Source of the DNA: Celoporthe dispersa
Lineage: Eukaryota; Ascomycota; Sordariomycetes; Diaporthales; Cryphonectriaceae
Reading direction: 5' to 3'
Assembly: GCA_016584495.1 (NCBI GenBank)
Contig: WAID01000009.1
Location: 2,170,001 to 2,234,000, forward strand
DNA length: 64,000 nt
In this document: positions 1 to 11,200 of the stretch, piece by piece
Numbering within the stretch: position 1 is the first letter of the stretch
How the letters are laid out: each line of letters begins with the position of its first letter
Made by a program: the position numbers and the translations under genes
Notes under the pieces: model-generated
The model's database searches: none
What the model was told of the DNA's origin: nothing
What the model saw: only the letters and a program-made list of their open reading frames with translations

Positions 1-3000
1 ACACATACTTCAACCGTTTTCTATCGCTGCTGAACCTGGAGTCCACAGAGGCAGGTAGGCACGAACACGGCACCACAGCAAGGGATGAGAGCATCACAAG
101 CTCGGAGCTGGCTATCACTATACTGTCCAACCTTCTGGCTGCAAACATCGATGTCGGCCTCAAGCATTCTTTGAGCATAGGGTATCACGAGAATGTCGAG
201 ATAAGAACGGCATTTGTCAAAGTCCTCTACAACATTCTGGTGCAGGGCACCGAGTTCAGCAACCTGTCCGACACCGCTGTCACAGAGAAATACGACGAGC
301 TGCTTGACCTGCTCACCACGGACACGAGCCTGGCCGCCGCGATCAGCTCGGTCTGTCCCAGCAACGAGGTCGATGAGGTCACAATCTCCCTGTTGAACAT
401 CTTCGAGACCCGAGGTCTCAGCTTCGTGCTACTGGAGGCCCTCATCAAACAGGAGATCGAGGACACGGAAAATGAGTCAGAGCTGCTGCGGAGAACATGT
501 GTTGCAACGAAGATGCTCTCAATCTATGCCAAGTGGAAGGGAATGGCGTATCTCAAGGGAACGCTGCAAAAGGTACTTGAGCGCCTGATGTTGACGTCTA
601 AAGATCTCGATCTCGAACTGGACCCAGCAAGGGTTGCAACTCCAGACGAGCTACAGAAGAATGCCCTGCAATTGCGCATAGTCGCCAAGGTCTTCATTGA
701 GGACATTTGCAACTCATCGTCCAGCATCCCGTCGTCATTCCGGAAAATCTGCAACATCATCTCCACAGCGGTGATGCCTAGGTTCCCGGAGGCCAAGTAC
801 ACCGCGGTTGGCGCCTTCATCTTCCTCAGGTTCTTTTGTCCCGCGATTGTGGCACCCGAGGCCGAGGGCCTTGTCTCGACGCCTCCGTCGAAGGAGATGC
901 GCAGAGGTCTGCTGCTGATCGCCAAGGTCGTCCAGAACCTGGCCAACAATGTGCTGTTCGGGGCCAAAGAACCTTACATGTTCCCCTTGAATGACTTCCT
1001 CACACAGAACATATACCGAGTCACCACGTTCTTACGGGAGATCTCTGTAGCACCCGAGAAGACTGACCCGCCAAGTACGGCAGAATCTTTTGACTTTGGT
1101 TCTTGTGTCGCTCTGCATCGCTTTCTCTACGACCATTGGGACCAGGTCAGGCAACGGCTCACGTCACAGGAACGAAGGGAGTTTGTCCGGTCACCAGCAG
1201 AGGTGACGCGTACACGCTCGCCCGTTCTGGAGCCCCTTCGGCATCTCATCTCGCACCTAGGCCCGCCATCGCTAGCCGTCACATGGAACAGGCCCGTGAT
1301 TTCATGCAACAGCCCACCTGCATACTCCCGCTTCCAAAACTTCATGCTTCGTAATGCCTTTCGCAGTACCGAATCCTTTGTCACAACCCGAGCCGTATAT
1401 GACGGTGGTGAGAGCAAGGTATGTTACTGTGGTTTTCGGAGTCCGCCTTTGTTTCAGCGGCAGCCTTGTTGGGAAGGCGACGACTGACCTCTTGGCAATT
1501 TTAGGACGGAGTGTCTATCATCTGCATTATCTTGAGGAACATCGACGACGAGTCTATTGATTACGATACCCTGATCTACTGCTATTTGAAGGTACGTGAA
1601 AGGATACGGCCTGCTCGCCAGCAGGACCATCTCCCGTGGAGAAGGATGATTTTCGATAGCCTCAACGATGTCTAACTTTCTTGTTAGATCGCCAGTCGCA
1701 TGTGGCATAAGCCATTTGGCCTGTTGATCGATGCGACATGTTTCAATGGGCAGAGCGAAGAGCCTCAGGATGAGCTGCTTCACAAGCTGGAGCTTCTGAC
1801 CCCTTCTGAGCTGTCAAAGCAGCTTACTCGCATCTATATCTATAACATGAACACCGCCTTCAGGTAAGCGCAGAGAGCTCAACACCTCCATTCTTGGACT
1901 CATAGGAGCTAACAATAATGGTGTAGAAAATGTTTGCGCCGTGTTCTCCGAGTGTCTACAAAGAAAGACACGAGCGTCTTCAACCCAAACAAGATTGACT
2001 ACCATCTGATTGGGAGTATCAAGGAGCTGCAGAACCACTTCCACTTCACGCAGCTCCATCTACCCAAGGAGACCATCAGCGTATTCGCCGATACGCGGTA
2101 TGACTTCAAGCCCGTCATCCGACTGTCAAAGACGAAAGGCGCGATTCTATGTCGGATCATGGTGGGTAGCCAATTCGTCCAGATAACGACCGCCGATCAG
2201 CAAGAAGTGCACCCCAACTTCCGATTAAGCGCCAATATCAATGACATTTTCCGCCTCAGCGATGTGGACGAGGCGCCGGTGAACACGAAGACCGACGACG
2301 ACTCTGCTTTCGGACTGCGGGCCGACAATGGCAAGATTGCCTTGTATTTCACCAGCCCAAAGAAGGCTGAGATCCTCCAGACCATCCGCACAGCCAAGGC
2401 CAAGCATGGCAAAGACACTCGGTCGCTGAAGCTGTACGAGCGGTTGATAAGGCCGCAAGATGTTCCTGGAACGTTGCTAAATCTGGCCCTCACTAACCTG
2501 GCGAGTCCGGACCATGTTCTGCGATTGTCGTCATACAACCTGCTGGGTGCTTTGTGTAGGGCCTTCAATTTCACCACGGCATCGAGGGTCATGTGCACGA
2601 AAGGTATGCCCTCTCTATCATGCGCTGAGCAGAACCACCGTTACCTAACCTGATGCATGCAGATATTGCGGTGCCGTTGGATCCCTCTCGCTTCATCATC
2701 GACATCAGCAGGACGCTGGCCGAGACTGAGCCACAACTGACGTCCGACTTTCTGAACGAATTCTTCGTCGGCTGGGACAGCTTCTCCGAGGAGCAGAAGC
2801 CCCTGAGCCTCGCGTACCTAGCACCATGGCTACCTGGCCTGCGATCTTCCGTTCTGGCGGCCGAAGCCGACAGCGACAAAGGACGTGAGAAGATAGCAAC
2901 CTTCTTCCGAAAACTCATCGACGTGACCTTGTCCGATCCAACCTTGGGTTTCACACTTGAACAGACCATCTGGCCAGCTATTCAACGCGACGAGGTTCTG

Positions 3001-5114
3001 CTGGATATTTTCCTGGACGAAGTCATCAAGGCAGCATCAAGTATAGGACTGCATGATGAGCAGACCGAGACACTGACCTCCATCGTCACCGCGATTGGCA
3101 GCATCACCTTGCGAGGCAAAATTATCACCCGGCTCCGGAAGGCCCTGAACCGGTCCTCCATGCGGCAGAGCAAGCATTTGCCAGACAACGTCGTGTGGCC
3201 AGAGGTCTGCATCCTGTTACAATTCTGCGTATCTCTATCGTTCGACAGTGGTATCCAGGCGCAGATGTACCTACCCGAGATATTTCACATCGTCACCATG
3301 CTTGCCAACACCGGAGCCTCAGACATACGGGTTCTGGTACATCGTCTGTTGATCAACTCCGTACACGCGGCTTGCACTTCGTTCAACCTGGATGAGGCGC
3401 GGCAGACCAAGCTCAGAGGTATTCTAGAATCTCTGTCGGAATCGCGAACCGACATCTGGAGTATCACCCCCAATTACCCGACTCGCGACGGGGCGTCAAT
3501 GTCCACAACGCACGAGTATGGTCCTACGCTGGCTGCCACGGAAACTTTGGCAGGGATCATGTTCGATATTTGCTCTGTTGCTGCTCCGTCTACTGATATG
3601 GCTAATGCTTGGCGCTCGCGCTGGATGAGCCTTGTCGCCAGTACGGCTTTCCAGAACAACCCGGCAATCCAGCCCCGTGCCTTCTCGGTGATGGGCTGTC
3701 TCGCCAGAGAGGAGGTGGACGATGATTTGTTATACCAAGTCCTCGTCGCGCTGCGAATCAGCATCACGCGGTTCAGCGGCGACGATGGGAACAGCGAGAT
3801 GCTGGTCGCGATCGTGACAGCGCTGTCGCGGATGATGGCCAAACTGCCTTCCACCTCCCGCTATGGCGTCCAGCTGTTCTGGCTGGCTACGTTTCTGCTG
3901 CGGCTCGTCCCGCCTGCGCTGTTCAACTGCGCGGCTGTGTTCCTCGAATCCGTGCTGACTAACATAAATACCTCGGGCGACATGCGCGGTGTGAAGCTCG
4001 TGGCGCACCTGCTTCAGGGCCGTGACCAGCTCGAGGACGTGGCACGACCGCTGGATGACTTCTATGGCATTCACTTCAGCAACGAGACCTTCCACTTTGC
4101 AGTGTGTGCATGCCTCGCCCGCGGCCTGTCGGATACCATGACCAAGACAACTGCACTGCACGTACTCGCTACCTTCCTGGAGATGACAACCTTGCCTGCC
4201 GGCACGCCTGACGGGGATACACCGTCGACAAGGCACCTGAAGGAGGTACCCTACTCGCCTTACCTTTCGCTCATCCTCTCCCGCGCCGTGGCACCCGAGG
4301 AGCTGAGAGACGCCCTTTGGCAGGCTGGCATCACCCCGCCCACGAGTCCATCAGGCGTTCAAAAAGCCCGGTCAATGGAGAGGCTAAGTAGTGTGAAGGA
4401 CAAGGACCTCTTGCTGAATACGGCCATCGAGCTGGTGGATTTCCAGTTTCTCGAAGACGCAGTCCAGAGCCGCTTGCTGCACTGGCTGAACGAACTCGCC
4501 ATTGGCCGGCCTGGCGTGGTTATGCAATTGTGAGCCCCCCCCCCTTCCTTCTTTTCTCTGGGGTCCCCTTTCTTGTCAGCTAATTTTCAGCAGCTGCGGT
4601 CCGATCATGGTCATCCTTGATGACACCCTCCTACACTGCCAAAACTCGTCAACATTAGAGTCAGCCCACAGGCTCTTGCAAACGCTGACGTCGAATCCAC
4701 AATTCGCCACGGCCATGATGGAATCGGGCACGAACAACGGGAACAGTTCCATGGCTTCCTCGGTGCTCAATGACATCCTCGATGATATGGGTTTTGGAGG
4801 CCTGTGGCGGTTTTGTTCACTGAATCCGACGCAGGAGCCTGATAAACAGTGCTTTTCTCAGACGGAGAGGCTAATTGATGTGAGTTTCACCCCCCCCCCT
4901 CTCCTCCTGCCCCCCCTCCGCTCCCTTTTTTTTTTTTCTTCTTTCTTTTCTTTAGAAAGCTATTCCTTCGGTGCACCTCGGCGATTTCTCGGTCCTCCAT
5001 GGCTTATGTAGCCTGACTCAAGATGGTCGAGTGATGTTAGTGGGAAAAAGGACCGTGAGGCTGACAATTATTGATGACACAGCTGATTATCAACGCTGGG
5101 ACATATTGAACTGA
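1..5114 (+). CDS. IRA1: Neurofibromin/IRA-type Ras GTPase-activating protein, 5' end outside the window
   Basis: Stimulates GTP hydrolysis by Ras at the membrane and so restrains Ras-cAMP signalling. The frame is open from base 3. Inferred exons are 3-1418, 1505-1591, 1688-1863, 1927-2603, 2663-4529, 4591-4879 and 4956-5114. All six introns are GT-AG and the phases agree, giving 1,556 visible C-terminal residues with no frameshift. The RasGAP domain shows a probable arginine finger in LLRRTCVATK (Arg codon 489-491) and the family block FLRFFCPAIVAPE near 819-858. The part after about 1690 (residues such as PFGLLIDATCF) fits the Sec14/PH-like module that follows the GAP domain in neurofibromins, and then a long helical C-terminal region. 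Full family members are much longer, so a large N-terminal part is missing only because the window starts here. The last exon ends in DILN. Family assignment is firm; small exon edges are inferred. Confidence 0.9.
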
Positions 5115-6103
5115 CGAAGGAATGACCGTGGCTCACTGGTACCACTGACACACGATGGAGTGTCGGTGCACGACACTGAGGGCTTCGAGCCAAGTCTCGT
5201 GATGGACGAGGCGTTGAGGACGCGGTTGGATACAGCTTAGCAAAGAAGCAGGCCATTTTGGGAGTTCGGAGGCTCATCTGGTGAGATGTGCGTTGGTCAT
5301 ATCTGGCAATTCCCGAGTACCTCAGAAGAGACAAAAAGGGCGCATTGCGGTCAAGAGCAAGAAGGTTGGAGCAATGTTTCACGGAGGATATATCCCATTT
5401 GATGACTGTAGATGTCTTCTCGTCTGAATAGATGATGAAATCTGTGTGAAGATGAACGCCCTGACATCCTCCACCGTTTACGTGCAGTAGCAGAGAATAG
5501 GTACCCCAACCTCTACCCGTTATTTCTGAAGGAGGTTGTTGATGAGCGTGAAACCCTTCTTGATGAAGTGAGCGAGATTTTCTTCCGCCCTTGGACGTGG
5601 GGTTTAGGAAGATCAAACTCGCGCCGAAAGCACAATCTTTCCTTGCTAACCCCAATTATATATGCCGACCTGCTATCGTACAGGCTTCGAGTCTCCAGGT
5701 GATGTTATCGATGCTGCTCTGTCGATCCTTCACCGTCCGCCAGGCCATTTTGTTGTCGTCTTGATCTGCCACAGCCGGTCAACACATTCTTGCGTCACAG
5801 GATCATCCCTGGCCCGCACGAAGGCCGTCCGTTCGTCCATCTTCCAAGCCGACTGCGACATTCCCCTGGGGAATGCGAGACCGCCTACCCCTATCCCCTA
5901 TCACTTCGAGATAGGGTTTCAGACACCAGCCCTGCTGACCCAGCGGATCTCTCGGTGTGCGTGGGCGAAAGCAAAAGAGAGGAGGAGAGAGAAGAGGTAT
6001 GCACGCCACTTCTGGCCAGCCGTCAGCCCTGGGCAGAAATGGCGAGCAACTCGACGAGAGAAGGACCGAAAAGAAGAGTCAGGGCGCGATGGCATGTGGC
6101 ATG

Positions 6104-6123
6104 ACACACACACACACACACAC
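6104..6123. repeat. (AC)10 microsatellite
   Basis: Twenty bases of uninterrupted AC dinucleotide, followed by a degenerate CA-rich tail to about 6139. Confidence 0.95.
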
Positions 6124-7388
6124 CCACACATCCACGCACAAAAGGGGCAACTGCCTCGGCCCTGCCTTGTTGCCGCCATTCTTTCCCACAGCTCTTTTTC
6201 AGCCGAGGTTCTGAGCCCCTTTCTCGTCCGACTTGGACCGGGAAACACACATTGATAGATAGCTCAGAGGGTACGGATGATGGTGGTGGTGGCGATAGAG
6301 GCGTACGGCGGTGAAGAAAAGGGAAGCGGTGGGCTGGCTGGCTGGCTGGCTGTCTTCGCCTTGTTCATGTGATGCCAGGTCCGTTGGATCAGCGAGCTTC
6401 CTCGGTATTCACTTCCATGGTCACCACTTGATGACAAGGGATCGCCTCTAGGAATCTTCTCTTTCTCATGCTTGGGCCGCTTCCCGGGGATCAGCAGCCT
6501 GCGCGATGGCACATTACCACTCGCGGTGAGCGACGTAATGTATCACATCTCGTAAACTCTTGGAACCTTGATCCGACACCCTCTCCCTCCCCCTCTCACA
6601 CTCTCTGACTGGCAGAGGAAAACCAGTCAGTATCTTGAGTAGACAAACACTGCAAGGCTTGGCCCCCATTTCGAGGTGTTCATTATTCTCCTCTCAAGCA
6701 CAAGGACCACGAGAGACCTCAAGACCATTCGGCAACTCACTCGCTTGCTCATGACAAATCCTCTCTTCGTTTTTTCTGTTCTGTGCCTCCCTCGGCTGAG
6801 CGACCTGGCCTGACCGGTCACACATCACACGCACGAACTTTCGGTCCAGCTGATGCGAGACAAGGGAAAAAAAAAAAATTTCTCATCGTGTTTTGGACCA
6901 GTCAGGCCACGCAGACAGAGGTACTTACTTCGCTCTGACTCGAGTAGGGAAAGGAAGACATCACCCTGCTGCGTGGATTGGACTATTGACTGAGGTGAGC
7001 GGAAAGGGGGAAGGAAAAAAAAAAGAATTTTCTTAACCAAGCCTGATGTACGGATGTACGTACGCTGTATCGGTACCTCCCTGCGCGTGAGGCTACCTTG
7101 GCCAATATAGCCTCGTTGTCCAATAGACTTCCTATGTCAAGCTTGTACCACGAGGGAGAGAGAGCTGGAGCCGGACAAGCGACCAACGGAGCAAGCGTCG
7201 AGGCAGTGCAGTGAGCGCATCATCCGATGGATCATCAACACGGCACTCGTTGACCAGAGAGGGTGGGGGGAGGAGAGAAAAAAAGAAGGAGAAGAAAAAG
7301 GCGTATCACACACCCGGAAAAGAGATCATCCTCGTCGTCACCACGCAACCATCATCACCTCACCCATACATACAAACATACATGACGC

Positions 7389-7448
7389 GACACACACACA
7401 CATTCACACACACACATTCACACACACACACACACGCGCGCGCGCGCA
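7389..7448. repeat. Alternating purine-pyrimidine tract, (AC)n running into (GC)n
   Basis: About 60 bases of CA repeats with two ATT interruptions, ending in a run of alternating CG. Such alternating purine-pyrimidine DNA is the classic substrate for left-handed Z-DNA; that it forms here is inference. Confidence 0.9.
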
Positions 7449-7620
7449 GCCCTGCAAACCGGTCCTTGCCGATCTCCCTCCTCCCTCCTGATTGGAGAGC
7501 TTGGCAGCGGACACACAGCCTAAAAAAAGAAAAGAGAGGGCACACAGCAGCTGACGAGTTGCGGTACACCCGCACCTGCAGGAGCAGTAGAGTTATAATC
7601 GCTCCTTCTCTCTTGCCTGC

Positions 7621-7660
7621 CTGCTGCTGCTGCTGCTGCTGCGGCGGCGGCGGCGGCGGG
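7621..7660. repeat. Compound triplet repeat (CTG)7(CGG)6
   Basis: Seven CTG units followed directly by six CGG units and then a further GC-rich tail. It is not inside any gene I can support. Confidence 0.95.
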
Positions 7661-7828
7661 CGGCGTGGGCGGGCATGTGTTCCCTTGGCGGTGGTGCCCT
7701 GATGTGCATTAACGCGATGCAACCTTGACCAGAGGCCGTGATACTATTTCTAGCGCTGACCTTACCTGCCTATGCCTCTCCATACCTTTTTCACAATGCA
7801 TTCCCCGTCCCCTCTCACCCTCGTGTAT

Positions 7829-7860
7829 GTGCGTGCGTGTGTGTGTGTGTGTGTATGTGT
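7829..7860. repeat. (GT)n microsatellite
   Basis: GT-rich tract with an uninterrupted core of about nine GT units, interrupted by GC and AT steps at the edges. Confidence 0.9.
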
Positions 7861-8072
7861 TGCCGCGATCCACCCACACACACGAGACCGGCCTGGACCG
7901 GGTAGGAAGGCTTCTGGAATGTCCCTGTGGAAGGCTCGAGAGGGCTCTCTGCAGTAGCACACCGGGGCGCACGAGGCAGAGCCCATCATCGCGTGTCGCC
8001 GGGGCACGCCACATGCGTCACTGATCCTTGTCCCGCGGTGCGGTGCCGGCCTGGCCGTGGCTTGCGTGGGTG

Positions 8073-8095
8073 GTAGTAGTAGTAGTAGTAGTAGA
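8073..8095. repeat. (GTA)n triplet microsatellite
   Basis: Seven to eight GTA units, followed by a short GATA-type tail. Confidence 0.9.
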
Positions 8096-8217
8096 TAGAT
8101 AGGCGAGAGAAGAAATCAACAAGGCGGCTTCGCTCAGCCCTATGCAGTGTATCCCGTCCGAATTTTGGACGAGGTGGGTATTGTCAGAGGAGGGAGGGAC
8201 TACGATGACAAGAGACC

Positions 8218-8277
8218 GAAAAGAAAAGAAAAAAGAAAAGAAGAAAAGAAAAGAAGAAAAGAAAAAGAAAAAAAAAA
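8218..8277. repeat. 60-base purine-only tract
   Basis: Only G and A on the plus strand for about 60 bases, made of short A runs separated by single G. A second, broken purine tract lies at about 9079-9135. Such tracts can exclude nucleosomes or form triplex DNA (inference). Confidence 0.9.
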
Positions 8278-11200
8278 CAGATGGTGCGTTCTTACTCCAG
8301 CCCGTGAATGTGGGCGCAGGGCACGAACCACGTCGCATGGAACTTCACCCCCTCTTTTCCCCTCGTCCCTCGCCGGCATCGAGACGAGGAGGTTATAGGG
8401 CTGACATGCTGTCCACCCACCCCGTACCCAGCTGTCGGTGTTGGGACCGGAGGGGCCAGCCGGTTTTGGTGTGCGATGATCGTTTCTCGTCTTGGTAATC
8501 AAGTTCCCGGTTCGGTGCTGGCGATCCTCTCGTGTTTTCCTTTCTTTGTGCCCTGCCTGTGTGGTGAGGCAGACATCAGCCTCGCTGCGAGAAACAGGAA
8601 TTTTTCTCTGCGACCGAGCCCCAGCCAGGGCTGTTCCTGACGAATCATCCGTCACGCGTCGTATTTCCTTCTCTCTTTGGTCGGGCTGACACACATGTTA
8701 GCAAGCCGTAAGTACTGCTGTATAATCATGTCTAGCACGATGCCGTATCGTTTGAGGCTCAGCTCAGCAAGGGCCCAGAGGTAGCCCCTCTCCCGTTCTT
8801 TTTTTTTTTTTTTTTTCGGCTTTGCTGCAGCCTCCTCCTCCTCCTCCTTACCATCTCGCAAACCTTCGGACATTGTTCGCGATTGGATAGTGCGCGGAGG
8901 TCGGCCATATAGAGTCTTCGCTCTGACAAATCCCGTCCTCGCTTTTTTTTGAGGTACTAACTTCTTCCTACTAAGATGGCTCATACTTGATGTCCATTGC
9001 ATACATCGGTCTTACGGGTGCATCGGATCTGGGAAGCTGGTGATGGGTTGGCAAGTGTCCTATACGAGTACAGGAAATGGAAGGGAAAAAAGGAAAGGAA
9101 AAAAAAAAAAGGAAAAACGGAAAAAAGAAAAAAAGCGAATATAATACGAACGCGAAGCGAAGGCCGAGGTTGCTTCGCTAGTCCTTTCGACCCCGCGGAT
9201 CCGGGTTTTTGTGTCACGCCGGGGAATCAGTAAGCCGTAAGACCGGGCGACTTAGCAGGCGCGCGAATTTCTCGAATTTCTTGATTAATTCAAAATGCCG
9301 ATTTAATTCCAAAAAAAAAAAAGGGGGCCGGGGGGGGGGAGGAAAAAAAACTCTGTACAGGGCTGCCGCTGCCCGTAGCCGATCCTGCATGAGAGAGAGG
9401 AAAAAAAAAAAAAGCAGAACCCCGGTGATGTGACATGGGGATGTGAAGGAAAGTCCGTATAGTAGCGGGCGAACGCAAATCCGGATTGGAAGAGAGGGTG
9501 TGGAAAAGAATTGTTTTACCCTACCCTCACACACCTTGTCGGTGCTGCCGACATGCGTGCATCGATTTAGGCGCGGTCTCGGCCCGGAGTCGATTGGCGC
9601 AAGCCACCAGCAGACGGCTTCTCCTGCATGCACCCATATTTTTTTTTTGCTCTCTTCCTCAAAACTCCGGTATTGTTGGATGAGCGTTAACTCAGGCCGG
9701 CAAGGAATTTCTTTTTTTTTCTTCTCTTTCTTTCTTTCTCGTATCTGGTTGCACAACAGAGAGAGAGGGAGGGAGGGGGAGAGAGGGGGGTGTGTGTGTG
9801 CGTGTGTGTGTGCGATGCAACAAGTACTTTGTGAGATCAAGGGACCATGCTCTGAGCCTGTGTGGGATGTATAGTCTGGCTCCCAGCACTGTGAGATCTA
9901 GATCTCTCTTACTATCACTGAGTAGGATCGAGAAAAGGGAGACAGGGGCCGATAACCTAGTCTGCTCAGCCCGCGCGCCTGAATGGCAACCCCACACACG
10001 CTGTGAAGCGAGAGGCCCCCCCAGGCTCGTGAGATTCAGTGGTTCTCTCTGGTCCTACCCTTGCAGGAGAAAATCTCACCAGGTGCATGTTGCATTGGGT
10101 TGCCGCAGGTCCAGGCCAGACTGTTGGCCTCCTAGCGCGTTGAGACTGCGTCCAGCCTCGGGTGCGCACATAGGAGACGAAACGTCCGAGCCAGAACAGG
10201 CGACCCGCTTACACCCGAGATGCCACGGGTGTCTTACCAACCAACCCGCAGGCTGCCACTGAGACAGCAGCACAGGGCATAGAATTGAGGGCTGTTTGAA
10301 CAAGACGAAGGAGGGAAAGGCAGTCAGTCGAGGCAGTCGAATCGCTCGGGACCGAATTTGTTGAGTCCCAAAGAAAAAAAAGAAAAAAAAATGTTGTCAC
10401 GTTGAAGGGCGGGTTAATGCTCGCAGGAAGAAAAAAAAAAAGTATTGTCGTACCCACTGAGTGCCTTGCGCTCACGACCAGCCCTCACATCTGTGAGAAT
10501 CTAGGCTGCAGGCATTAACAAAAGCAGGGTACGTGTCGCCGCCATGCAGTCCGTGGGAGGAACACCGACGATCGAAAAATATCGTGTGCATCGTCATCTT
10601 TCAGCGATGAGAGAGTGTCCACCATAGTAGATGAGTCACCACCCTATACTCAGCTCAGGTTCGTACTATTGTGGACTGCCCGCGTGATCAAGAATTTGAG
10701 AAGACCCAGAGGGTCACGGGATTCGTGTCACTCGCGAGGCAGTGAGAGGACATACGTGGCCATCGGGAGAAGTCAGAGAGCTAGACAGACTGGAGACTTC
10801 TCATCGTCAACGCCTCAAATTTTCAGGCGTACCAGGTCGCTGAGTGCTGTACCAAGCCAGTAAGTAGTACAGTACGCAGCCGCGGTTGCGAGCCGCAGTA
10901 CCGCGATCCAGCCGCCAAGCTGCGGCTGTCCCGTTGGCTTCCTCTGTGGGGGTGGAGTCCCGCTGTGCCTCTGCTGAGGGCCTCCCTCGGTTCAACCAGC
11001 CGAGAGATGCCACATCAGTCACTTGCAGTCGACTTAGTCACACTGCCGTGGCCAAACTGACATGTCTGGGCAATATGGCAGTCCGGGACCGAGCCACAAC
11101 CTGGGTGCTGCGCCGTTGATTTCCCCATCAGGTCTCCTCTCCAGGCCCGGGTCCAAAGTACGAACCGATAAGCTCGGATCTCTCAGAGCTTGGCGGTCCA

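Noticed and set aside
5662..6255. 197-codon plus-strand open frame after the RasGAP gene
   Set aside because: No recognisable domain, ends in a (CA)n-encoded Thr-His run, and overlaps equally long frames on the other strand.
5269..8761. Three matches to the Crz1 binding word GNGGC(G/T)CA (5269-5276, 7964-7971, 8754-8761), which would suggest CRZ1 autoregulation
   Set aside because: About two to three matches are expected by chance in 10 kb on two strands, so there is no enrichment.
9214..9840. 208-codon minus-strand open frame
   Set aside because: Made of homopolymer-encoded Lys, Phe and Pro runs and (CA)n; it is an effect of simple repeats.
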